This document shows, in pieces, positions 16,860-25,133 of a stretch of DNA of 64,000 nt. This DNA is from Streptomyces ruber (GTDB taxonomy: Bacteria > Actinomycetota > Actinomycetes > Streptomycetales > Streptomycetaceae). Position numbers and translations under genes: made by a program. The notes under the pieces are model-generated. The model was not told where the DNA came from and did no database searches. It saw only the letters and a program-made list of their open reading frames with translations. The DNA lies in the NCBI RefSeq assembly GCF_014648075.1, contig NZ_BMQK01000003.1:558001-622000 (forward strand), read 5' to 3'. Within the stretch, counting starts at the first letter, position 1; each line of letters starts with the position of its first letter.

Positions 16860-16944
16860 CGGCTTCACGGTGCGGTCGGCTTCACGGTGCGGTCGGCTTC
16901 ACTGTGCGGTCGGCTTCACTGTGCGGTCGGCTTCACGGTGCGGT
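16860..16944. repeat. Five tandem copies of a 17-bp unit
   Basis: Units CGGCTTCACKGTGCGGT start at 16860, 16877, 16894, 16911 and 16928. Three have G and two have T at the single variable position. The array covers the stop of the importer gene (16933) and nearly the whole gap to the amidohydrolase start. Each unit holds a CACNGTG dyad. Confidence 0.95.
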
Positions 16945-18291
16945 GGGCGCGTGCTGCCGGGCCTCGTTCACCAGACGCGTGTCCTCGTCCTCCGCCTGGT
17001 CGGCGTCCCGGCCCAGGGCCAGACCCGCGACCGTGACCACGGCCGTGACCGCGATGTACAGGGCCAGCGGCACCCAGCTGTCGTAGGCACTGAGCAGCGC
17101 GGTGAACAGCAGCGGCGCCACCGCACCGCCGATCACTCCGGCCAGGGTGTACGCCAGCGAGGAGCCGGTGTACCGCAGCCGGGGCGAGAACTGCTCGGCG
17201 ATGAAGGCCGCCTGGGGACCGTACATCAGGGAGTGCAGCACGAGGGCCACCACGACGCCCAGCGCCAGCAGCGGCCAGGAGCCGCCGTCCACCATGACGA
17301 AGAACACGAACGGCCAGACGCCCGCCGCGACGGCCGAGACGCCGTAGACCAGCCGCCGGTTGACCCGGTCGGTCAGCGCGCCGGCCAGCGGGATCAGCAC
17401 CACCTGGAGCGAGGAGCCGATCAGCACGGCCGCCAGCGCGGACCCGCGGGACATGCCCAGTTCGTCGGTGGCGTAGGTGAGCACGAAGACGGTGAACATC
17501 GCGTACAGCACGTCGGGGGCGACCCGGCTGAGGATGGCGGCGGTCAGCGCCCGCGGCTGGGTGGTGAACACCTCGCGCACCGGCGCCTTCGGCCGGGACT
17601 GCTCGGCCTCCATCGCCTGGAAGACCGGCGTCTCCTCCAGCTTCGCCCTGATCCACAGTCCGAAGCCCACCAGCGCGGCGGACAGCAGGAACGCCACGCG
17701 CCAGCCCCAGTCGAGGAACTGGTCCTCGGTCAGCAGCGCGCCGAGCGCCGCCAGCACGCCGTTGGCCATGAGGTTGCCGGCGGGCGGCCCGATCTGGGCG
17801 GCCGAGGCGTAGAAACCGCGTTTGCGCGGGTCGCCGAACTCGCTGGAGAGCAGCACGGCCCCGCCCCACTCACCGCCGACCCCGACGCCCTGCGCGAAGC
17901 GCAGCAGCACCAGGATGATCGGCGCGGCCACGCCGATCGAGTCGTAGGTGGGCAGGATGCCGATCAGGAAGGTGGCGAAACCGATCAGCACCAGCGTCGC
18001 GATGAGCACCTTCTTACGGCCGATGACATCGCCGAGGCGGCCGAAGACCAGACCGCCCAGCGGCCGGGAGACATAGCCGACCGCGTAGGTGGAGAACGCC
18101 AGGAGGGTGCCGGTGAGGGGGTCCTCGGAGGGGAAGAACAGATCGCCGAAGACCAGCGCCGCGGCCGCGGAGTAGACGGCGAAGTCGTACCACTCCAGGG
18201 CGGTGCCGGTGAGGCTGGCGAAGAAGGCCCGGCGGATCCCGGACCGCTCGGGGAGGGACGGGGCCGGGCCGCCCGGCTTGGTGTCGTGCAT
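16933..18291 (-). CDS. MFS importer of the metabolite:H+ symporter (MHS) family
   Basis: 452 residues with 12 predicted membrane segments. The start is the ATG at 18291 (AAGGAC upstream), not the longer reading, because the MHS core begins soon after with LTGTALEWYDFAVY. Further MHS marks are SRPLGGLVFGRLGDVIGRKK and the RFAQGVGVGGEWGG motif. The family takes up shikimate, proline/betaine, alpha-ketoglutarate and similar small organic acids with protons. The gene is divergent from DUF2848 across an operator-like dyad and is followed by the amidohydrolase gene, suggesting import of an amide or acid that is then hydrolysed. The stop codon lies inside the first 17-bp repeat. Confidence 0.9.
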   Translation of the reverse strand: MHDTKPGGPAPSLPERSGIRRAFFASLTGTALEWYDFAVYSAAAALVFGDLFFPSEDPLTGTLLAFSTYAVGYVSRPLGGLVFGRLGDVIGRKKVLIATLVLIGFATFLIGILPTYDSIGVAAPIILVLLRFAQGVGVGGEWGGAVLLSSEFGDPRKRGFYASAAQIGPPAGNLMANGVLAALGALLTEDQFLDWGWRVAFLLSAALVGFGLWIRAKLEETPVFQAMEAEQSRPKAPVREVFTTQPRALTAAILSRVAPDVLYAMFTVFVLTYATDELGMSRGSALAAVLIGSSLQVVLIPLAGALTDRVNRRLVYGVSAVAAGVWPFVFFVMVDGGSWPLLALGVVVALVLHSLMYGPQAAFIAEQFSPRLRYTGSSLAYTLAGVIGGAVAPLLFTALLSAYDSWVPLALYIAVTAVVTVAGLALGRDADQAEDEDTRLVNEARQHAPTAP

Positions 18292-18344
18292 GCGTGCCGT
18301 CCTTGCGTCGGTTGAACGTCGGCCTTGTGACCATCGACCTTTCG

Positions 18345-18373
18345 GCATACTTCTTGTATACAGGTCGTATGCG
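18345..18373. promoter_or_regulatory. GntR-type operator between importer and DUF2848 genes
   Basis: GCATAC-N4-TGTATACA-N4-GTATGC (18345-18372) is a symmetric 28-base element built on an 8-base palindrome. Its right part (18355-18373) repeats the motif in front of the GntR gene at 14213. It lies between divergent starts at 18291 and 18506 and could control both. Confidence 0.65.
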
Positions 18374-18468
18374 CAAGCCCCACGACGGAAATTAACCCAC
18401 CCGAAACCCCCTTACCGGCCCGTCGGCCGTGCCGGGCCGCCGTGGGGCCGCGCCACCCGTTCGACGTT

Positions 18469-18495
18469 CACGTTGTTCCACGTTGTTCCACGTTT
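18469..18495. repeat. 10-bp direct repeat in the DUF2848 leader
   Basis: CACGTTGTTC at 18469 and 18479, plus a partial third copy from 18489, ends just before the GGAG ribosome site at about 18496. Confidence 0.75.
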
Positions 18496-18505
18496 GGAGA
18501 CACCC

Positions 18506-19192
18506 ATGGCCGTGCTGACCTTCGAACTGCCCGACGGCACCACCCGCGACGTCGAGGTGCGGCGGCTGCTCAACGCCGGTTACGCCGGACGCAGCCAGGA
18601 CGACGTGGCCGCGCACGTCCGCGAGCTGGCGGAGCTGGGCGTGCCCGCACCCTCCGTCACGCCGGCCCTCTACCCCGTCTCGCCCTACCTGGCCCAGCAG
18701 ACCGGCACGGTCGCCGCGCAGCACGGGCGCACCTCCGGGGAGGCGGAGTGGGGTCTGGTGGTCGCGGACGGCGGGGAGCTGCTGCTGACGGCCGCCTGCG
18801 ACCACACCGACCGTGAGCTGGAGGTGCACGGGGTGGCCTGGAGCAAGAACGCCGGCCCGGACGTGCTGGCCCGGCGCGCGTGGCGGCTGGACGACGTGCA
18901 GGACCGGCTCGACGAGCTGACGCTGCGGGCCTGGGTCAGCCACGGAGGAGTGGAGAGCGAGATCCAGAACGGCACCCTGGCCGAGCTGCTGACCCCCGCC
19001 TACTGGGCCGAGGTGCTGCGCGAGCGGGGCGAACTGGAGCCGGGCACCGTGCTGATCTCCGGGACCATCCCGATGCACGGCGGGGTGGACCAGTTCGCCG
19101 ACGGCTGGCGCGTCGAACTGGCCGACCCGGCCACGGGCAACACGATCGACCTCGCGTACGAGGTGGTCCCGATGCCGGAGCCGATCGGCTGA
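18506..19192 (+). CDS. DUF2848 family protein
   Basis: 228 residues from the ATG at 18506, seven bases after GGAG. The opening LTFELPDGTTRDVEVRRLLNA, the DHTDRELE and SKNAGPDVLA segments, and the closing LISGTIPMHGG are hallmarks of DUF2848, which is distantly related to the fumarylacetoacetate-hydrolase fold. The GTIPMHGG part may form the active-site rim as in that fold. It is soluble and cytoplasmic. It shares a promoter region and the GntR motif with the MHS importer. A hydrolase or lyase step on the imported compound is a reasonable but unproven role. Confidence 0.85.
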   Translation: MAVLTFELPDGTTRDVEVRRLLNAGYAGRSQDDVAAHVRELAELGVPAPSVTPALYPVSPYLAQQTGTVAAQHGRTSGEAEWGLVVADGGELLLTAACDHTDRELEVHGVAWSKNAGPDVLARRAWRLDDVQDRLDELTLRAWVSHGGVESEIQNGTLAELLTPAYWAEVLRERGELEPGTVLISGTIPMHGGVDQFADGWRVELADPATGNTIDLAYEVVPMPEPIG

Positions 19193-19217
19193 CCGGCTGA
19201 GCGTGCCCGTCGGAAGC

Positions 19218-19253
19218 CCGGGCCGCGCGGGGCGCCCGCGCCGCGCGGCCCGG
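19218..19253. terminator. Bidirectional terminator between DUF2848 and GntR/UTRA genes
   Basis: Perfect 13-base GC arms (19218-19230 and 19241-19253) with a 10-base loop between convergent genes. Confidence 0.7.
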
Positions 19254-19280
19254 CCTCGGGCGCCGCCGCCCGCCACAGAA

Positions 19281-20168
19281 CTACCCGGGGCCGTCGGACT
19301 CACCGTGGCCGTCGGGCTCACCGGCTCCGCCCGACTCACAGTGCCCACCGGACTCATGGGGCCCACCGGACTTTGCAGCGCCCACCGGACTCGCTGGGCC
19401 CATCGGACTCGCAGGGCCCACCGGGAACTCGTACACCAGCTGGAAGCGGCCCGCCGGGAGGACCAGGTCCGCCGTCTCCACCGGGAGGTCCCCGGCGTAG
19501 TACGTGCGTTGCAGCGCCTGCACCGGGCTGCCGGCCGGCACGCCCAGGGCGGCCGCCTCCTCGGGCGCCACCGCACGCGCCGTCACCGCCTCCGTCGCGC
19601 GGTCGACCGTCACGCCGATGTGCGCCATGCGGGCCACCACCCCCATCCCCGCCATCGGCCCCGCCTCCGGCAGCACCACCGGGGTGCCGCCGGTCAGGCT
19701 CAGCGGCTCCCAGCTGGTGGAGACCGTGCGGCGCTCCGGCCCGCTGTAGAAGACGTACTCGCTGCGCATCACCGGGTCGCCCGGAGTCACGCCGAGCCGT
19801 TCCGCGATGTCCTCCGGGGCGGGCACGGTGCCGGAGGAGCAGTTGCGGCGGGAGCCCGCGCTCTCGCCGGACTCGTCCGGCACGAGCAGCGTGCCGCCGA
19901 GCCGCCCGGCGTGCCAGGAACGGATCATCGGGCGCAGCTCGGCGGGCCGCCGGACGTAGATCCCGCTGCCCGCCCGGCCGTGCACCAGCCCCTCCGCCGT
20001 CAGCAGCCGCATGGCCGCGATCACCACATTGGGCCCGACCCCGTACTCCTTGGCCAGCCGCGCCCGGGACGGCAGCCGGGAACCGGGCGGCAGATCCCCG
20101 TCGGCCCCTTCGGTGATCCGTCGGCGCAGGTCCTGTGCGACGCGGAGGTAGGCGGGGGTCTCGGACAT
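19281..20168 (-). CDS. GntR-family regulator with UTRA domain and repetitive C-terminal tail
   Basis: 295 residues. An N-terminal winged helix (PSRARLAKEYGVGPNVVIAA) is followed by a UTRA ligand domain (about 95-245) ending in AGRFQLVYEF, the normal C-terminus of the HutC branch. After it comes a tail of about 47 residues made of hexapeptides (PVGPAS, PMGPAS, PVGAAK, SGGPHE, SGGHCE, SGGAGE, PDGHGE) written by an 18-bp DNA repeat. The tail is very likely an accident of repeat growth. The gene is divergent from the large import operon at 20468 and is its likely regulator. Confidence 0.88.
   Translation of the reverse strand: MSETPAYLRVAQDLRRRITEGADGDLPPGSRLPSRARLAKEYGVGPNVVIAAMRLLTAEGLVHGRAGSGIYVRRPAELRPMIRSWHAGRLGGTLLVPDESGESAGSRRNCSSGTVPAPEDIAERLGVTPGDPVMRSEYVFYSGPERRTVSTSWEPLSLTGGTPVVLPEAGPMAGMGVVARMAHIGVTVDRATEAVTARAVAPEEAAALGVPAGSPVQALQRTYYAGDLPVETADLVLPAGRFQLVYEFPVGPASPMGPASPVGAAKSGGPHESGGHCESGGAGEPDGHGESDGPG
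19296..19422. repeat. Seven degenerate 18-bp tandem units forming the regulator's 3' end
   Basis: Units with a GGACTC-like start and CCCACC-like end begin at 19296, 19314, 19332, 19350, 19368, 19387 and 19405. Six are 18 bp and one (19368-19386) is 19 bp, so the reading frame relative to the repeat changes there. Confidence 0.85.
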
Positions 20169-20238
20169 GACGGGCGGTTCTCCTCGGTACGGGTGGGCGG
20201 GCCTGCGGGGCGGAATGTGGCGAAGCGCACACTCCGTA

Positions 20239-20327
20239 CCTGCTGCAACAGGCGCAACACAGTCGCAACCGCCCCAACTCCAGGAGTGCGCGGGCTGTTC
20301 CCGACCGCGCCCCGAGTTGTTGCAACA
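20239..20327. promoter_or_regulatory. Two TGCAACA dyads in the divergent regulator/operon promoter
   Basis: TGTTGCAACA (20318-20327) is a perfect 10-base palindrome. CCTGCTGCAACAGG (20239-20252) is a near-palindrome with the same TGCAACA core. They lie between the GntR/UTRA start (20168) and the operon start (20468), so they are candidate sites for that regulator. The 299-base gap has no gene. A TTGACA at 20399 could be a -35 box, but no convincing -10 was found. Confidence 0.45.
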
Positions 20328-20467
20328 GCTTGTGGCGGACGGCGGCGTACTCGGCGCCGTAAATCAAAGCCGATATTTGAGACGGTCAAAGGAAGTGTTT
20401 GACAGAAGATCGCCGCAACAGGCACTTTTGCTTCCCGCCCCCGGCCGGCAAAGCCCCGCAGATTGTG

Positions 20468-22411
20468 ATGACCGTCATGCCGCATTCCACGCCCGAAGCC
20501 TCCGGCGATACCGGTCTGGTCATCGTCGGAGGCGGGCCCCGCGGCATATCCGTACTGGACCGCGTCGTCACGCGAACCCCCGCGGACGCGACGTCGTTCC
20601 CGCCGATCGTGCTGGTCGAGCCGGTGCCGGGCGGTGGCGGAAAGGTCTGGCGGCCGGACCAGCCCGCCGGTCTGCTGATGAACACGATGAACGCCGACAA
20701 CACCGTCTTCCCCGATGGATCGGTGCGGCTGGATTCCCCGGTCGGCACCGGCCCCACATTCCTGGAATGGCTGCGCCATATCGCGGTCGAAGGTCATCAC
20801 GACACCGCCGTACGGGACTTCGCGCGGAACTCCACCGACCGCGATTACGCGCCGCGCCGCGTCTACGGCTTCTATCTCGCCGACGCCCTGGCGACCGTCC
20901 GCGCCGAGGCCGACCGCAAGGGACTGCGCGTCGAGGTGCTGACGGACTCGGTGCAGCGCGTCGTCCCCGCCGGACCCGACGGCCACGGCGTCGAGCTGGC
21001 CTCCGGCCGCCGGCTCACCACCCGTGCCGTGGTCCTGGCCACCGGCCACCTGGACGCGCCCGGCCCCGGACCGCGCCCGGCGGCCGGCCCCCGCCTGCTG
21101 CCCGGCGGCCACCCCGGCGACTACCCGCTGGAGGAGATAGCCCCCGGCTCCGAGGTGCTGCTGCGTGGCGGCGGGCTCAACGCCTACGACGTCCTGGAGC
21201 TGCTGACGGCCGGACGCGGCGGCCGGTTCGGTGAGCGGGGGTACGAGCCCAGCGGCCGCGAGCCCCGCATCTGGATCACCACCCGCCGCGGCGTGCCCTA
21301 CCGCTCCCGGGTCGACACCCTCGGCGTCCGCGTCCCCGTCGCCCACCTGACCCCGGAACGGGTCGCGGAGCTGGCGGCCCGCGAGCGTCTCGACTTCCGC
21401 CGGGACGTGCTGCCGCTGTACCTGGCCGACCTCGAACTGGCCTGGTACGACCGGGTGCTGGCGCTGCACCGCGCGGAACTCGGCCCGGACGCCGCGGACG
21501 TCCCCGTACCGCTGACCGCCGAACGGCTGCCGGAGATACGCCGGGCCGCCCCCGAGCGGTGGCGCTTCGACCCGGAGGCGGTCGCGTCCCCGCTGCGCGG
21601 CCGCCGGTTCCCGGACTCCGCCGCGCTGCAGGAGTGGTTCGCCGCCCACCTGGACGCCGACCTGGCCGCCGCCACCGACCCGGCGCTGCCCCCGGCCGCC
21701 GCCCTCGCGGTCGCCGCCCGCCAGGCGCGCCCGGCCCTGATCCGGCTGGTCACGGCGGGCCGGCTGACCGGCGAGTCGTACCGCCGCGACATCCTCGGCC
21801 ACCTCAACGGCTTCGCCAACTTCCTCTCCGCGGGCCCGCCCGCCCGCCGTGTCCGCGAGCTGCGCGCCCTGGTGGCGGCCGGCGTGGTGCGGCTGCTCGG
21901 CCCGGCCGGCCCGGACGGCCACGGCGGCTGGAGGGCCGACCTGGTCGACGGGAGGGGTGAAGGCGATGAGGGACCGACCGTGCGGCCCGACACGGTGATC
22001 GACGCCTGGATGCCGCCGGTCGACGTGGCCGGTCCGGGCGGCGGCCTCGTCCGCAGGCTGATCGCCGACGGGGTGGCCCGCCCCCACCTGCTGCCCTCGG
22101 AACGGCCCGGCGGCACGCCGCTGCCCACCGGAGCCCTCGACGTACGGACCCGCGACGGCCGCGTGTACGCGGGAACGGGGGCGTCCTCGGCCCCGGACGG
22201 ACCGCAAGCGGAGTGTCCGGGAGGACTCGAACCCGTCCACCCCGCCCTCTTCGCCGTCGGCGTCCCCCTCGAAGGGGTCCGCTGGACCACCGCCATCGGC
22301 GCGCGTCCCGGAACGGACGCCGCCTTCTTCCACGAGACCGACCGGGTCGCCGCCGAAGTGCTCGCCCACCTCGCCGCACACCCCCGTACAGCCCAGGAGC
22401 CCACCCCGTGA
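20468..22411 (+). CDS. FAD/NAD(P)-binding protein (NAD_binding_9-type flavoprotein)
   Basis: 647 residues from the ATG at 20468. The upstream TTG at 20399 adds only low-quality sequence and no start here has a strong Shine-Dalgarno site. The dinucleotide loop VIVGGGPRGIS lies near the N-terminus. The family marks continue with KVWRPDQPAGLLMNTMNADN and RRVYGFYLADAL, and a second nucleotide-binding segment VLLRGGGLNAYDVLELL. The family resembles the FAD-binding HI0933/L-lysine N6-monooxygenase class, but its reactions are mostly unassigned. It is first gene of the import operon and overlaps the next gene by four bases (GTGA). Confidence 0.85.
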   Translation: MTVMPHSTPEASGDTGLVIVGGGPRGISVLDRVVTRTPADATSFPPIVLVEPVPGGGGKVWRPDQPAGLLMNTMNADNTVFPDGSVRLDSPVGTGPTFLEWLRHIAVEGHHDTAVRDFARNSTDRDYAPRRVYGFYLADALATVRAEADRKGLRVEVLTDSVQRVVPAGPDGHGVELASGRRLTTRAVVLATGHLDAPGPGPRPAAGPRLLPGGHPGDYPLEEIAPGSEVLLRGGGLNAYDVLELLTAGRGGRFGERGYEPSGREPRIWITTRRGVPYRSRVDTLGVRVPVAHLTPERVAELAARERLDFRRDVLPLYLADLELAWYDRVLALHRAELGPDAADVPVPLTAERLPEIRRAAPERWRFDPEAVASPLRGRRFPDSAALQEWFAAHLDADLAAATDPALPPAAALAVAARQARPALIRLVTAGRLTGESYRRDILGHLNGFANFLSAGPPARRVRELRALVAAGVVRLLGPAGPDGHGGWRADLVDGRGEGDEGPTVRPDTVIDAWMPPVDVAGPGGGLVRRLIADGVARPHLLPSERPGGTPLPTGALDVRTRDGRVYAGTGASSAPDGPQAECPGGLEPVHPALFAVGVPLEGVRWTTAIGARPGTDAAFFHETDRVAAEVLAHLAAHPRTAQEPTP

Positions 22412-23592
22412 CCACGCTGGACCTCGCCCCGGACACCCGCACCGGCCGCTGGCTGGAGTGGGGCCTCGCGGCGGCGTCGGCCACCACCGCCGAGCACCCC
22501 GCCTTCCTCGATGTGAGCGGCACCGCCGCCGAGCAGGGAGTTGCGCACGGGCGCGCCGCCCGCGACCTGATCGCCGCCAACATCGCCGCCGTACGCCGTG
22601 ACGTCACCGAGCTGTGCACCGGCCAACCCTCCCGCGACCGCTACGAGGAGTGCCTGGACGCCAACGCGGGCTTCGTGCGCGCCCACGACCCCGAGCAGTA
22701 CGCGGAACTGGAGGGCATCGCCGAGGGCGCCGGGCTCCCGCTGCGCGACGTGCTCGCCCTGAACCTGCCCGCGCACATGGTGCTGCGCTGGGTGCCGCAG
22801 GAGTGCAGCCAGCTGATCGTCGGCGGCGACCGCGCCGACCGGGGCCGCACCCTGCTCGCCAAGACCCGCGACATGGCGGGCCACTTCGCCGAGCACGTCG
22901 TGCTGCGCCGCCAGTACCCCGACGGGCGCCGGCTGGTGGAGGTGACCGTCGCGGGCAGCGTGCTGTGGCCCGGCAGCGGCCTGAACGACGCCGGTCTCGC
23001 CATGTCCACCTCCGGTGTGTGGAGCGTGCGCACCGGCGTCGACTGGCGGGCGTCCGCCACCGGCTGGATCCTCGTCAACTCCCACGACCTGCTGCGCCGC
23101 TCGGCCACCGCCGACGACTTCGCCGCCGCGCTGCGCGACCAGCCCCGGCTGTCCGGCCTGAACATCGCCCTGGCCGACCGGGCGGGCCGGCAGCTCGCCC
23201 TGGAGGCCACGGCGGGCGACGTCGTCGTGCGGGACTCCGCCGACCACCACGTGCTGACCAACCACTACGTCTGCCCGGCCACCGCACCGCTCGCTCCCAG
23301 CCCGCGGGAGAACCCCTCCTCCTACCACCGCAGCACGGTCGCCGGACGGGCCCTGGCCGCCGCCGGACCGATGACGCCGGGCGAGCTGGCCGGACTCCTC
23401 GCCGACCACGACGGCTACCCGCAGGACTCCCTCTGCCGCCACCGGACCGACGGCGGCCAGGGCTCGCAGACCACGTACGCGTCGGTCGCCGTGCTCCCCG
23501 ACGGCGCGTTCTACGTCACCCTCGGCAACCCGTGCGCCTCCGACCGCACGGTCTTCGACGCCGCGGGCACGGACGCCGGAGGTGACCGGTGA
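22408..23592 (+). CDS. C45-family peptidase / acyl-CoA:6-APA acyltransferase-like Ntn hydrolase
   Basis: 394 residues from the GTG at 22408, eight bases after AGGAG and overlapping the previous stop. The family is made as a precursor that cleaves itself before a Cys, which then becomes the N-terminal nucleophile; here that is most likely C133 in PQECSQLIVGG. GRTLLAKTRDMAG and a GLAMSTSGVWSV segment follow, as in other C45 proteins. It would cleave or transfer an acyl group on an amide. It is translationally coupled to both neighbours, so it probably deacylates the compound brought in by the ABC transporter. Confidence 0.85.
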   Translation: MTTLDLAPDTRTGRWLEWGLAAASATTAEHPAFLDVSGTAAEQGVAHGRAARDLIAANIAAVRRDVTELCTGQPSRDRYEECLDANAGFVRAHDPEQYAELEGIAEGAGLPLRDVLALNLPAHMVLRWVPQECSQLIVGGDRADRGRTLLAKTRDMAGHFAEHVVLRRQYPDGRRLVEVTVAGSVLWPGSGLNDAGLAMSTSGVWSVRTGVDWRASATGWILVNSHDLLRRSATADDFAAALRDQPRLSGLNIALADRAGRQLALEATAGDVVVRDSADHHVLTNHYVCPATAPLAPSPRENPSSYHRSTVAGRALAAAGPMTPGELAGLLADHDGYPQDSLCRHRTDGGQGSQTTYASVAVLPDGAFYVTLGNPCASDRTVFDAAGTDAGGDR

Positions 23593-25133
23593 GATCTCCG
23601 ACCCGCAGGGGCTTCCTCGGCCTGGGCGCGGGCCTCGCGCTGGCCGCCACCCTCTCCGGGTGCGTGGGCACCGGTACCGCCGCCACCCGCGCCACCGACT
23701 CCTCGGTGGTCATCGGGCTGTCCGCGGCCGTGAACACCCTCGACCCGATGAACACCACCTCGGTCGGCTCCGACCTGTCGGTGCTGTCCTCCGTGTACTC
23801 CTCGCTGGTCACCCGCCGCCCGGACCTCACCATCGGCCCGGACGCGGCGACGTCCTGGGACCGGGTGGAGCCCGACCGCTGGCGGTTCCGCCTGAACGAG
23901 AAGGCCGCGTTCGCGGACGGCACCCCGCTCGACGCCGACGTCGTCGTGTGGAACGTCGAACGGCTCACCGACCAGGACAACGGGCTGCGGATGACCTCCA
24001 ACTTCGCCTCCCTCCTGCGGGCCGAGAAGGTCGACGACCACACCGTCGACCTGGTCACCGACGGACCCGACGCCGACCTGCTCGGCGCGCTGTCCTTCCT
24101 GTACCTGCTCAGCCCGGACTGGACCGAGGACCACGACCCGGCGACCGCCACCATGGGCTCCGGACCGTACGAGATCACCGACTACGCGGCCGGCGGCAAC
24201 GTGGAGCTGCGCGCCCGCGACGACTACTGGGGCACCGCCCCGGACATCGACCGCGTCACCTACCGGATCACGCCCTCCGAGGCCGCCCGCGTCTCCGGGC
24301 TGCTCTCCGGCGAGCTGGACGTGGTGGCCGGCCTCGACCCGCAGGACCTGGAACGGCTGCGCACCGACCGGGCGCTGGAGGTGCAACAGTCCGACACGAC
24401 ACGGATGGCGTTCATCAAGCTCAACACCCTCAAGGGCCCGATGAAGGACGTCCGCGTGCGGCGGGCGGTGAACTACGCCGTGGACAAGGAGTCCATCGCC
24501 ACCAGCCTCCTCGGCGGCACCGTCGCGCCGAGCCCCGGACAGCTGCTCACCTCCGACTACGCCGGATACTCCGACGACACCAGCGGCTACCCGTACGACC
24601 CGGAGAAGGCCGAGGAGCTCCTCGCCGAGGCCGGGTACGGCTCAGGGAATCCGCTGCGGGTCGAGCTGACCGTGCCCAGCGGCCAGTACGTCGCGGGCGA
24701 CCTCATCGCCCAGGCCGTCACCCAGCAGCTCAGCGAAGTGGGCGTGCGGGCGAGGATCAACAGCGTCCCCTTCACCGTCTACATGCAGAAGTACCTCGTC
24801 GACCAGGACATGTCGGACATGCAGTACATCACGCAGGCGTGGCCGACCCTGGCCGCCGGCGGGCTGTACAACCTGTTCGTCTCCGACAGCCCGTACGCGT
24901 ACTGGAAGGACGCCGAGTTCACGGACGCGGTCACCCGGGCCCGCACCGAGACCGACCAGGACGAGCGCGACGCGCTGTACGCCGACGCCGCCGAACGCGC
25001 CCGCGCACAGGCCCCCGTCCTCTTCCTCTTCCCGCAGCCCGGCATCGCCGCCTCCTCGGACGGCCTCGACTGGCAGGCCCGGCCAGACGACTGGGTGCGC
25101 CCGGCCGAGATGTCCTGGAAGGGGAACGACTAG
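23589..25133 (+). CDS. ABC transporter substrate-binding lipoprotein, peptide/opine family 5
   Basis: 514 residues from the GTG at 23589, overlapping the previous stop by four bases. The N-terminus has a Tat-like twin-Arg (TRRGFLG, 5-11) and a lipobox TLSGC with lipidated C25. The body is an SBP_bac_5 fold: ADGTPLDADVVVWNVERL, TMGSGPYEITDY, DVRVRRAVNYAVDKESI. Binding proteins of this class carry di/oligopeptides, opines, nickel or glycosylated compounds. The flanking enzymes suggest an amide- or peptide-like ligand. It lies directly ahead of its permease genes. Confidence 0.92.
   Translation: MRSPTRRGFLGLGAGLALAATLSGCVGTGTAATRATDSSVVIGLSAAVNTLDPMNTTSVGSDLSVLSSVYSSLVTRRPDLTIGPDAATSWDRVEPDRWRFRLNEKAAFADGTPLDADVVVWNVERLTDQDNGLRMTSNFASLLRAEKVDDHTVDLVTDGPDADLLGALSFLYLLSPDWTEDHDPATATMGSGPYEITDYAAGGNVELRARDDYWGTAPDIDRVTYRITPSEAARVSGLLSGELDVVAGLDPQDLERLRTDRALEVQQSDTTRMAFIKLNTLKGPMKDVRVRRAVNYAVDKESIATSLLGGTVAPSPGQLLTSDYAGYSDDTSGYPYDPEKAEELLAEAGYGSGNPLRVELTVPSGQYVAGDLIAQAVTQQLSEVGVRARINSVPFTVYMQKYLVDQDMSDMQYITQAWPTLAAGGLYNLFVSDSPYAYWKDAEFTDAVTRARTETDQDERDALYADAAERARAQAPVLFLFPQPGIAASSDGLDWQARPDDWVRPAEMSWKGND

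Noticed and set aside
16860..16944. Tandem repeats considered as a CRISPR array
   Set aside because: Units are contiguous with no spacers, and no cas genes are present in the window.
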